Assembly (NCBI RefSeq): GCF_029626105.1
Contig: NZ_JARUBH010000009.1
Location: forward strand, 2,542,001-2,606,000
DNA length: 64,000 nt
Source of the DNA: Solwaraspora sp. WMMD792
GTDB taxonomy: Bacteria > Actinomycetota > Actinomycetes > Mycobacteriales > Micromonosporaceae
Direction of reading: 5' to 3'
In this document: positions 43,153 to 50,541 of the stretch, one piece after another
Numbering within the stretch: the first letter of the stretch is position 1
How the letters are laid out: each line of letters opens with the position of its first letter
Notes under the pieces: model-generated
Told to the model about the DNA's origin: nothing
Databases searched by the model: none
What the model saw: only the letters and a program-made list of their open reading frames with translations
Position numbers and translations under genes: made by a program

Positions 43153-44293
43153 AGGTGGCGTAGGAGGCGTTGGCGCCTCGGCCGATCTCGGCGAGTTTCA
43201 GGTATCTGCCGTCGTGGTGCAGGTAGCGGTCCGGGTAGTTGTAGGAACGCAGTGAGGTGTGCTGCCCGGTCAGTCCGGCGACCGGGCAGAACGTGGCGTC
43301 GGCCCGGAACAGGGCGCTGCCGTCGATCCGGTGCAGGAAGAAGCGGAAGTCCTGGTGGCGCAGGTAGTAGCCGGGGAAGTTGACCGACTCCAGGGAGATG
43401 CAGTCCGACTTGGCCAGGCCGCGACGGACCACGAACGCGGCGTCGGCCTTGCTGCGCTGGTCGACGACGTCGACGCGGCCCTCGAACTCGAAGTGGCGCA
43501 CCCGCCGGCCGGGCAGGTTGACCGGCTCCAGCCCGTACGTGCCGCCGACGGTCAGGGTGAGGTGCGCGGGCGCGGTCGGTTTCGGGTCCGGCTTCGGGTC
43601 GGTGGCCGGCGGCGGTGGTGCCGGGGCGGCCGGGGTCGGCCCGCCGCCGGGTGCGCCGGTGTCGGGCGTGGCGGTGTGTACGCCGTCGCCGACCGGGCCG
43701 GCCTGGTCGGTCGGCTCGCCGGACGGCGGTACGGCCGACGGGTCGGCGGTCGCACCGGGGTCGCCGGCCGGGTCGGTGTCGGCCGGGGAGTTGCCGGGGC
43801 CGGCCCCGGTGTCGACGCCGCTCGGGGCTCCGGCGACGAACTCGCCCCGGATCGGCTCCTGCTGGGCGCCCCGGTTGGTGGCCACGGTCGCGGCGATGAC
43901 AGCGGCGGTGAGCACCGCAACGGCACCGATGGCGGTGCGGCGCTGCGGGATCGCCGGGCGCTCGGCGTGGCTGACCGGTGCGGCGGGCAGGGCGTGGGCA
44001 CCGGATGCTCTGCCGCCCGGTCCTTTGCTGCCCGGTCCTCTGCCGCCCGGTGCCGTCGTGCCGCCGGTTGCGGTGCCGTCGGTGACCTCGCCGTCGATCG
44101 TCGGGGAGGCCGACCAGCTGACCTGGCCGAGCCGGGCGGTGGCCTCAGTGAGTGGGCTCTCCGCCGGTGGCCTGGGCCAACGTGGGTTGGCGCGGGCCCG
44201 CCGGGACAACTCGCGGCCGGGTGCCGGCTCGCCCTCGGACGTGAGCCAGCGCCCGACGCGCAGCGGATCCTGCTGGGTGTCCTCGTCGGACAT
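43130..44293 (-). CDS. Membrane-anchored AbfB-domain (beta-trefoil) protein
   Basis: 387 residues from the ATG at 44293 (GGGAGGA ribosome site upstream). A ~115-residue cytoplasmic part rich in Arg/Pro/Gly precedes one membrane span (AIGAVAVLTAAVIAATVATNRG), then a ~120-residue Pro/Gly/Asp linker. The C-terminal ~140 residues are an arabinose-binding AbfB beta-trefoil: SLESVNFPGYYLRHQDFRFFLHRIDGS, DATFCPVAGLTGQHTSLRSYNYPDRYLHHDGRYL. It is probably an outward-facing carbohydrate-binding protein; no catalytic domain is present. Confidence 0.78.
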   Translation of the reverse strand: MSDEDTQQDPLRVGRWLTSEGEPAPGRELSRRARANPRWPRPPAESPLTEATARLGQVSWSASPTIDGEVTDGTATGGTTAPGGRGPGSKGPGGRASGAHALPAAPVSHAERPAIPQRRTAIGAVAVLTAAVIAATVATNRGAQQEPIRGEFVAGAPSGVDTGAGPGNSPADTDPAGDPGATADPSAVPPSGEPTDQAGPVGDGVHTATPDTGAPGGGPTPAAPAPPPPATDPKPDPKPTAPAHLTLTVGGTYGLEPVNLPGRRVRHFEFEGRVDVVDQRSKADAAFVVRRGLAKSDCISLESVNFPGYYLRHQDFRFFLHRIDGSALFRADATFCPVAGLTGQHTSLRSYNYPDRYLHHDGRYLKLAEIGRGANASYATFIVRTPL

Positions 44294-44543
44294 CGCGGTC
44301 CTCCCACTTTCCGGATCACAGACTGTTCCGGTTTTGTCACTGCATCGCGGCGCATACATTCTCATTTCGCCCCTGGGCTGCGCCAGTACCCGGAGCCACT
44401 GAGTTGATCTCTTTTCGGTGTTCGCCGGGTTCGTTGCCGGGGTCGGTTACCGTTACGAGGGTGACCGGTCGACTCACGGTAGCGAAGTCGATCAGGTCGG
44501 TCCCCGCAAGTGAACGGGCGACCACGATCAGTAGAGTGGGGAC

Positions 44544-44936
44544 GTGCCTCTGTGGATCGCAGCGACGTGGGGACTGGTCGGCAGCGTAGTCGCCGAAGCG
44601 CTCAATCTCTACGCCATGATGCGCCCGACCACCGAGTCGAAGGGGCGTTGGCAGTGGCCGTGGCGCACCCCGGCGGACCAGCCCATCATCATCTTCGCCG
44701 TCACGCTGCGGGCCGTCGCGGGCACCGGCCTGGCCGCCGCTGCGGCGGCTGGTGGGGTGGCCACCACGGCGTTCGCGACGTTCGTCTTCGGCGTCGCCGC
44801 GCCGCTGTTCATCGCCCGGATGTTCGACCAGGTCCGGGTGGTGGATCCGCGCACGCCGCCACCGCCGTCGATCACGCACCGCTCTGCCGCAGACCCCGAT
44901 TCACCTGTACGGGAGCCTGGCGATGAAAGCCCGTGA
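44544..44936 (+). CDS. Small membrane protein, unknown
   Basis: 130 residues from a GTG. Hydrophobic segments at ~residues 3-22, 47-68 and 75-92, ending in a Pro-rich acidic tail (PRTPPPPSITHRSAADPDSP). It overlaps the next gene by 14 nt, suggesting an operon. No known family recognised. Confidence 0.6.
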   Translation: MPLWIAATWGLVGSVVAEALNLYAMMRPTTESKGRWQWPWRTPADQPIIIFAVTLRAVAGTGLAAAAAAGGVATTAFATFVFGVAAPLFIARMFDQVRVVDPRTPPPPSITHRSAADPDSPVREPGDESP

Positions 44937-45963
44937 CGGTTTCCTGTCCCGGCTGGTCGCGGCGCTGGCCGCCCGGCCGGCCGAGACCACGACGTCGGTG
45001 CCGCTGCCGGCGCGGACCAGGCTGGCGGCGGCACTCGCCGCCCGGCCGGTGGTCGGGCAGCCAATCGACCGCCCCGCCGACGATGCCGTCGTCGGCACGG
45101 CGGCCGGGGCGGTGTCCGCCGGGGACAAGCTGACCGGCCAGGTCAAGCTGGTCGTCGCGGAGCTGCTGAAGACCACCGTGGACCAGCTGCTGTTGGACTC
45201 CGACGGTGACATCGGCATCCGCGCCGGTTCGGCGATGATCCTGGTACGCGCCCAGGAGGACCCGCCGCTGGTGGAGGTCTTCTCGCCGCTGCTGACCGGG
45301 GTGCAGCCGTCCGAGGCGCTGCTGCGGCGGCTGACCGATGTGACCGTGACGATGCCGGTCGGCCGGATCTACTGCACCGGCGACACGGTGTGGGCGTCGA
45401 TCCCGGTGCTCGGCGTCGACTTCCAGCCCACCCATCTGCTGCTGGCGATCCGGGCGATGCTGCGCCTGGCCGACGACCTCGACGACCGGTTGCAGCAGGA
45501 GTTCGGTGGCAGCCGGGCGGCCGGGCCGGAGTCACCGGGCCTGGAGGCGCTGCCCGACCCGACCGGATACCTGCGGGACCTGGCGGCGGCCGGTGAGTCG
45601 CCGGCCGGGCGGATCCTGGTCGACCTGCTCGCCGACCGGGGCCACCTGGACCAGCTGCGGACCCTGGCGGCCAGCGGCGACTGGCATGCGGCGTCGCGGC
45701 TGGCGACTCTGCTGTACGCGCAGGGCGAGCGGGCCGAGGCGGAGCACTTCTGGCGGCTGGCGGCCGACAAGGGCGAGCCGTCGGCGCGTACCGAGTTGGC
45801 GACGGTGCTGGCCGGGCGGGGCGACGTCGACGAGGCGATCGCGTTGCTGCAGGCCGGGGTCGCCGCCGACGACTGGCACGGGGTGGGTCTGCTGGTGACC
45901 CTGCTGGCCCGGCAGGGCCGCATCGACGAGGCGGTGGCGTTGCTGCGCGACCGGGCAGGCTGA
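44923..45963 (+). CDS. YbjN-like/TPR protein
   Basis: 346 residues. Residues ~70-195 form an alpha/beta domain (VVAELLKTTVDQLLLDSDGDIGIRAGSAMILVRAQEDPPLVEVFSPLLTGV...GRIYCTGDTVWASIPVLG) of the type III secretion chaperone/YbjN-like kind. Residues ~230-345 are tetratricopeptide-like repeats (AASRLATLLYAQGERAEAEHFWRLAADKGE, ARTELATVLAGRGDVDEAIALL, GLLVTLLARQGRIDEAVALLRD). A protein-protein adaptor is likely; partner unknown. Confidence 0.65.
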   Translation: MKARDGFLSRLVAALAARPAETTTSVPLPARTRLAAALAARPVVGQPIDRPADDAVVGTAAGAVSAGDKLTGQVKLVVAELLKTTVDQLLLDSDGDIGIRAGSAMILVRAQEDPPLVEVFSPLLTGVQPSEALLRRLTDVTVTMPVGRIYCTGDTVWASIPVLGVDFQPTHLLLAIRAMLRLADDLDDRLQQEFGGSRAAGPESPGLEALPDPTGYLRDLAAAGESPAGRILVDLLADRGHLDQLRTLAASGDWHAASRLATLLYAQGERAEAEHFWRLAADKGEPSARTELATVLAGRGDVDEAIALLQAGVAADDWHGVGLLVTLLARQGRIDEAVALLRDRAG

Positions 45964-45996
45964 GCCCGGCCAGCTCGACGTCGAGCCGGCCGGGCG

Positions 45997-46599
45997 TTAC
46001 CGGGCCCGCCTGCGCAGCAGCCAGCCGCCGAGCAGCAGCACGAGCAGTCCCCCGCCGCCGGCGGCGACCCCGGCAAGCAGCGGCCCGCTGCCCCGGTCGT
46101 CCGGCCCGGCGGCGGCCGTGTCGGCCGTACCGCCGTCGGTGTCGGCGGAGTCGGCCGCCTCGCCGGCGGTGCCCGGTGCCGGCAGCACCGCGCGGGCACA
46201 GTCGGCCGGGTCGGCGCTGTCGGTGCCGCCGTCGACGACCTCGAAGTAGAACTTGCCGGTGATCGCGTGCCCGTCGGCGGACGTCGCCTGGTAGGCAAGC
46301 GTGTGCACGCCGACGGTCAGCGGGTCGACTGTGGCGCACAGGGTCTTCGCGTTGACCACCACCGCCTCCCCCACCGCGACGGTGGTGTCGTCGGGGCCGG
46401 TGACAGTGATCCGCCGTTCACCGGTGCCGGCCAGCGGGCCGAACGTCAACGCGATGGTCGCCACGCCGGGGGCGACCTCGTCGCCCGGCCCGGGGGCGGC
46501 GGAGACCAGCTCGGTGTGCGCCCACGCGGGAGCGGCGAACGCGACCGCCGCCACCCCCGCGCAGGCCAGGGCCGTGGCGTGGCTCAGAAGTCGGCGCAT
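45997..46599 (-). CDS. CopC-domain copper-binding membrane-anchored protein
   Basis: 200 residues from the ATG at 46599. Sec signal peptide (residues 1-27, ending APAWA) followed by HTELVSAAPGPGDEV, the CopC start whose first His is the copper ligand. The Ig-like domain ends TSADGHAITGKFYFEV, the second ligand region. A Ser/Asp/Ala linker and a C-terminal membrane span (LLVLLLGGWLLRRRAR) follow. It sequesters copper outside the cell. Overlaps the preceding SOD-like lipoprotein gene by 16 nt. Confidence 0.87.
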   Translation of the reverse strand: MRRLLSHATALACAGVAAVAFAAPAWAHTELVSAAPGPGDEVAPGVATIALTFGPLAGTGERRITVTGPDDTTVAVGEAVVVNAKTLCATVDPLTVGVHTLAYQATSADGHAITGKFYFEVVDGGTDSADPADCARAVLPAPGTAGEAADSADTDGGTADTAAAGPDDRGSGPLLAGVAAGGGGLLVLLLGGWLLRRRAR

Positions 46600-47198
46600 G
46601 CCAGCCGGTTGTCCATGGCTTCCATCGGGTGGATGACCACCGACTTGGCGGCGTCGCCGACCTGCTGCTCGTTGGTGACGGTCGCGGTGCCGGTGCCGTC
46701 GGTGGCGGCGGTGAAGCCGAGGTGGACCTCGTTGGGCGGGGTTTCCGGGCCGCTCTCGTCGAACTTGAAGTGCGGTCCGCCGTTGTCGGCGGCGCACTCC
46801 TGGGCGTGCAGGTGGCCCATGTACTGTGCGCCGGGCTCCAGCCCGGTCATGGTGACGGTGACCGTCGTACCGTCGTCGGTCTGCGCCAGCCAGGCGGTCC
46901 CGGCGGCGTCGTCGGTGCCGGGTGGCCGGGTGTCGAGCAGGGCGAACGTGGCCTCCACCGCGCCGTCGATCTGGTCGGCCGGGGTGGCGGACGGGTCGTT
47001 CATCATCCCGTCCATCCCGTCCATGCCGTCGGAGTCCATGTTGTCGGACATCGCGGAGGCCGTCGCCGACGGCTCCGGGGTCGCGTCGGCGTCGGTGGTG
47101 CCGGACGAGTCGTCGCCGCAGCCGGCGAGGACGCCGACGGCGGCGAAGCCGACCACCGCGACAGCGGTACGCCAGCGGTCCGATCCGTTGATCTTCAC
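46584..47198 (-). CDS. Cu/Zn superoxide dismutase-like lipoprotein
   Basis: 204 residues from a GTG at 47198. Lipoprotein signal with lipobox LAGC, then a Met/Asp/Gly-rich stretch (MDSDGMDGMDGMM) that could bind copper. The folded part has VTVTMTGLEPGAQYMGHLHAQECAADNGGPHFKFD and SVVIHPMEAMDN, matching the His-ligand pattern of the Cu/Zn SOD family, though not every copper ligand is obvious, so activity is uncertain. Together with CopC it forms a small copper-handling operon. Confidence 0.7.
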   Translation of the reverse strand: MKINGSDRWRTAVAVVGFAAVGVLAGCGDDSSGTTDADATPEPSATASAMSDNMDSDGMDGMDGMMNDPSATPADQIDGAVEATFALLDTRPPGTDDAAGTAWLAQTDDGTTVTVTMTGLEPGAQYMGHLHAQECAADNGGPHFKFDESGPETPPNEVHLGFTAATDGTGTATVTNEQQVGDAAKSVVIHPMEAMDNRLACADF

Positions 47199-47408
47199 GT
47201 GTCGTGTTCTCCCTGTTCGGATACGAGGGTGGGCCGGCCACCTGGGCGATCCGGTTGCCGGCACATGTCTGACCGTTCGGGCGGTCCGTGCGTTTTTGGG
47301 CCGTCCCTGTATTGAGTCGGACGCGGCCGCGCGGAGGTTCCCGCGAGATCGACTCCGTGGCGTGACGCCCGACTCTGCATCCGTACGTGCAGGGCGGTAG
47401 CGCTCTCC

Positions 47409-47729
47409 TCAGCGCTCGTGACCGGTGCCGTCATGGGCGTCCTGCGGCCCAGGCCAGGTCGCCCACTCGTCCGGGGAGTGGTGTTCCGTCCACCGCGCCC
47501 TCATGTACGGCTTCACCTGTTGGACTGGCACACGCAGGCTACGCAGGTAGTCGATAGCGCCGTCCACGATCCGGTGCCACGCCGGGCCGGTGACCTCGAT
47601 GCCACTGATCACCGCGACCGATTCGGCCGCGCCGAGGCAGAAGGCACCCGAGTCCGGGCCCGCCGGGCCGATGGTGGCGGCGAGCATTTCGACGTACTTC
47701 TCCGGATCCCGCTGCAGGAAGTCGAGCAT
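47409..47729 (-). CDS. Unrecognised protein, start uncertain
   Basis: The coding-like frame runs from about 47850 to the stop at 47409 (LRTLREYGEHLAGQPTNYRSFHVDLDMLDFLQRDPEKYVEMLAATIGP...GAFCLGAAESVAVISGIEV...YLRSLRVPVQQVKPYMRARW). There is no ATG, GTG or TTG in it before the Met at 47729, so either the protein is only ~106 residues, translation starts at an unusual codon, or the 5' end has decayed. It follows the MscS gene by ~15-130 bp. No family recognised. Confidence 0.5.
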   Translation of the reverse strand: MLDFLQRDPEKYVEMLAATIGPAGPDSGAFCLGAAESVAVISGIEVTGPAWHRIVDGAIDYLRSLRVPVQQVKPYMRARWTEHHSPDEWATWPGPQDAHDGTGHER

Positions 47730-47863
47730 GTCCAGGTCGACGTGGAACGACCGGTAGTTGGTCGGCTGTCCAGCCAGATGCTCGCCATACTCCCGCAGGG
47801 TCCGCAGGTGCAGCCCCGGGACGGAGGAACGTCCATCGGTTCGCCACCCCGAGGTGGGTACCG

Positions 47864-49018
47864 CTACCGGTGGTCTGCGGACGAGTTCTGGTCGCCGACG
47901 CCGGGGGTGGTCTCGACCGCCGAGGGGTCGGACAGGTTGACCCGCTGCAGCGGAGCCGACGGGTGCGACGTACCGCTGTCGTGGCCGCCGACCTCGGCGC
48001 GGACCCGGGGCCGCGACTGCGGGTGCTGCTCCTGCACCCAGGCGACCAACTGCTCCCGGACCAGGCACCTCAGGTCCCACAAGGCGGACGAGTTGGCGGC
48101 CGACACGAGCGCGCGGGTGCGGATGTTGCCGTCGGTGGCCCCGGTCACCTGCAGCCCGCAGACCCGGCCGTCCCACAGCGGCGCGGCCGCCTCCGACTCG
48201 ACGATGCGGCGCAGTTCCTGACGCATCGCCTCGACCGGCAGGCTCCAGTCGACGTCGATCTCGGCGGTGCCGAGCACCGACGACGCGGTCCGGGTCCAGT
48301 TCTGGAACGGCGTGGTGGTGAAGTAGTTCGACGGCAGGATCAGCCGGCGCTCGTCCCAGATCTTCACCACCACGTAGCCAAGGGTCATCTCCTCGATGCG
48401 GCCCCATTCGCCCTCGACGACGACCACGTCGTCGAGGCGTAGCGCGTCGCCGAAGGCGAGCTGCAGGCCGGCGAAGATGTTACCGAGGGTGCTCTGCGCG
48501 GCGAGCGCGGCGACCACGCCGACCAGGCCGGCGGAGGCCAGCACGCTGGCCCCGGCGGCGCGGGCCCCGGGGAAGGTGATCAGCATCGCGCCGACGGTGA
48601 GTACGCCGACGACGGCGAACGCGACCCGGCGGATCACGGTGATCTGGGTGTGCGCGCGGCGGGCGGCGAGATTGTCGTTGACGTCGATCGGGAAGCGGCG
48701 CAGCGCGGTGTCGGCGGCCAGCCCGAGCAGGGTGGCGACCAGCCAGCCGCCGGTGGCGATGGTGGCCAGCAGGATCACGTGCTGCACCGGCTCGTGCCAG
48801 CCGTTGGTGGTGGCGATCGGGATGGTGAAGCGGGCGGCGAGCAGCGCGGCGATGATCGCCGTCGGCCAGAAGGCGCGCCGGGAGATGTCGGTGAGCAGCG
48901 TGGAGCGGCGGCCCGCGAAGCGGAGGATGCGGTAGACGACGGTGACGGCAAGGGCCGCCGCAGCCGCCGATCCGATCACGATCGCGGCGCTGACCAGGGC
49001 GTCGGACACGTCCGACAT
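47864..49018 (-). CDS. MscS-family small-conductance mechanosensitive channel
   Basis: 384 residues. Four hydrophobic segments; the pore-lining helix is AGASVLASAGLVGVVAALAAQSTLGNIFAGLQLAF, followed by the beta domain DALRLDDVVVVEGEWGRIEEMTLGYVVVKIWDERRLILPSNYFTTTPFQNW, which is the MscS signature. The C-terminal cytoplasmic part ends in a Ser/Pro-rich tail. It opens under membrane tension to release solutes. Confidence 0.92.
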   Translation of the reverse strand: MSDVSDALVSAAIVIGSAAAAALAVTVVYRILRFAGRRSTLLTDISRRAFWPTAIIAALLAARFTIPIATTNGWHEPVQHVILLATIATGGWLVATLLGLAADTALRRFPIDVNDNLAARRAHTQITVIRRVAFAVVGVLTVGAMLITFPGARAAGASVLASAGLVGVVAALAAQSTLGNIFAGLQLAFGDALRLDDVVVVEGEWGRIEEMTLGYVVVKIWDERRLILPSNYFTTTPFQNWTRTASSVLGTAEIDVDWSLPVEAMRQELRRIVESEAAAPLWDGRVCGLQVTGATDGNIRTRALVSAANSSALWDLRCLVREQLVAWVQEQHPQSRPRVRAEVGGHDSGTSHPSAPLQRVNLSDPSAVETTPGVGDQNSSADHR

Positions 49019-49050
49019 CTCCTTCCCATCGGTTTGTCGGCAGCGGCCAG

Positions 49051-50178
49051 CTAATCACATCGACCGGCGCCGGCCGAGGACCGGTCGACGTCGCGCAGCG
49101 TGACCAACGGCGCGGACCAGCCACGCAGACCGGCCAGGAACGGCACGGACCGGGCCAGCACCACCCCGACCAGCCCGTCCCGGCTCGTCTGCTGGTCGTA
49201 CCGGTCACCCAGCTCGGCGGCGAGCCGTGACTGCAGGCGCCGCAGCATCTGGTCGGCGTCGTCGGAGGGGGCGCCACCGGGGTTGGTGTCGCCCGGGTCG
49301 GTGGCACCACCGCCGGTGCGGGGCACCGTGCGGTCCAGGTAGCGGCGGGCGATCGTGTCCTGGGCGCGCAGCAACGTGTACGCCAGCTCTTCGGCCCGTG
49401 GCCCGAGACCACGCCAGGTGGCGCAGCGGGCGGTGAGCAGCGCGGCGACCGTCGCCTCGATGACATGTTCCAGGGCCGGTTCGAGGTCGTAGTCCGGCCG
49501 CCGCGGCCGGTAGGTGAGCGCCACCAGCGGGTACCGCCGGACGGTGTCCTCGATCGCGCGCAGGTCGGCCGCCCAGTCGGCGCAGCGCTGCCGGGTTGCG
49601 TCGACCCCTTCGGCGGTCAGGCTGCGGACGATCAGCCCGACGCCGTCGCTGCCGTGGACCTGGTCGTGCACGGCGAGCGCGAACCGGTTCCGGACCGTCA
49701 GCCCGGTGATCAGTTCGATCAGGTACGTCGCCAGCGCGGCGAACAGCGCGAAGCCGAGCGCCGCGATACACACCGCGAGGAGTTTCTGCGCCGGGGTGTC
49801 CGGGGTGAGGTCGCCGTAGCCGAGCACCGTGAGGGTGCCGGCGGAAAAGTACAGGGCGTCGGCGAAACCGGTCGGGCCGTAGCCGGCGACCCGGTGGTAG
49901 CCGTCCAGGTGCGGCCACACCACCAACGCGACGCCGAACACCAGCGGCACGATCCAGGCCAGGAAGGTGCCGGTCACCAGCACCGGCCCGGCCCAGACCA
50001 GCAGCGTACGCTCGGGCCGCCGGCGCCGGTTGGCGGCGAACGACGACAGCCGCCACACCGAGCGCCGGACCGCGCCGGCGACCGGGCCCTCCGCGTCCGG
50101 GTGCAGGATCGTCAACCAGACGTCGACCACCACCACGGCGATCAACGCGCCACCCGGTACCGCCCACAGCCACATCAT
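49051..50178 (-). CDS. Two-transmembrane potassium channel protein
   Basis: 375 residues. N-terminal helices, then a pore region FADALYFSAGTLTVLGYGDLTPDTPAQKLLAV with the K+ selectivity filter TVLGYGD, followed by a second pore helix (Ion_trans_2 family). The C-terminal ~200 residues are cytoplasmic and helical without a clear RCK/TrkA-N Rossmann motif. It lies 32 bp before the MscS gene, so the two channels are probably co-expressed. Confidence 0.87.
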   Translation of the reverse strand: MMWLWAVPGGALIAVVVVDVWLTILHPDAEGPVAGAVRRSVWRLSSFAANRRRRPERTLLVWAGPVLVTGTFLAWIVPLVFGVALVVWPHLDGYHRVAGYGPTGFADALYFSAGTLTVLGYGDLTPDTPAQKLLAVCIAALGFALFAALATYLIELITGLTVRNRFALAVHDQVHGSDGVGLIVRSLTAEGVDATRQRCADWAADLRAIEDTVRRYPLVALTYRPRRPDYDLEPALEHVIEATVAALLTARCATWRGLGPRAEELAYTLLRAQDTIARRYLDRTVPRTGGGATDPGDTNPGGAPSDDADQMLRRLQSRLAAELGDRYDQQTSRDGLVGVVLARSVPFLAGLRGWSAPLVTLRDVDRSSAGAGRCD

Positions 50179-50197
50179 GGGCGCAGGTATACCCCGT

Positions 50198-50512
50198 TTA
50201 CCGGCTGGTCGACTGCACCACCTCGAACTCGAGCAGGCTGGCGCCGGTCGCCACCGGCGGGCGGGGACGCTCGCCGTCCCCGCCCGCGTGGGCCTGCCGG
50301 GCGGGGCCGGCCGCCCACGCCTGGTAGGCCTCCTCGCTCTCCCACCGGGTGTAGACGAAGTAGCGGCCCTCCCCCGCGACCGGGCGCAGCAGCTCGAACG
50401 CCAGGAACCCGGGCGCGTTCTCCACTGCCCCCTGGCGGGCGGCGAACCGTCGCTCCAGTTCGTCGCCGGCGCCGTCGGGGACCTCGATCGCGTTGATCTT
50501 CACGACTGCCAT
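50198..50512 (-). CDS. ABM-domain (antibiotic biosynthesis monooxygenase-like) protein
   Basis: 104 residues: VVKINAIEVPDGAGDELERRFAARQGAVENAPGFLAFELLRPVAGEGRYFVYTRWESEEAYQAWA. This is the dimeric ferredoxin-like ABM fold, shared by heme-degrading MhuD/IsdG-type enzymes; the NAxxxxGFxxFELLRP and WESEEAYQAW blocks fit. A heme-degrading role is possible, but a Gly/Asp-rich loop replaces part of the usual C-terminal half. Confidence 0.8.
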   Translation of the reverse strand: MAVVKINAIEVPDGAGDELERRFAARQGAVENAPGFLAFELLRPVAGEGRYFVYTRWESEEAYQAWAAGPARQAHAGGDGERPRPPVATGASLLEFEVVQSTSR

Positions 50513-50541
50513 GTGGACAGCCTAGTCGGGGGTGGGTGCGG

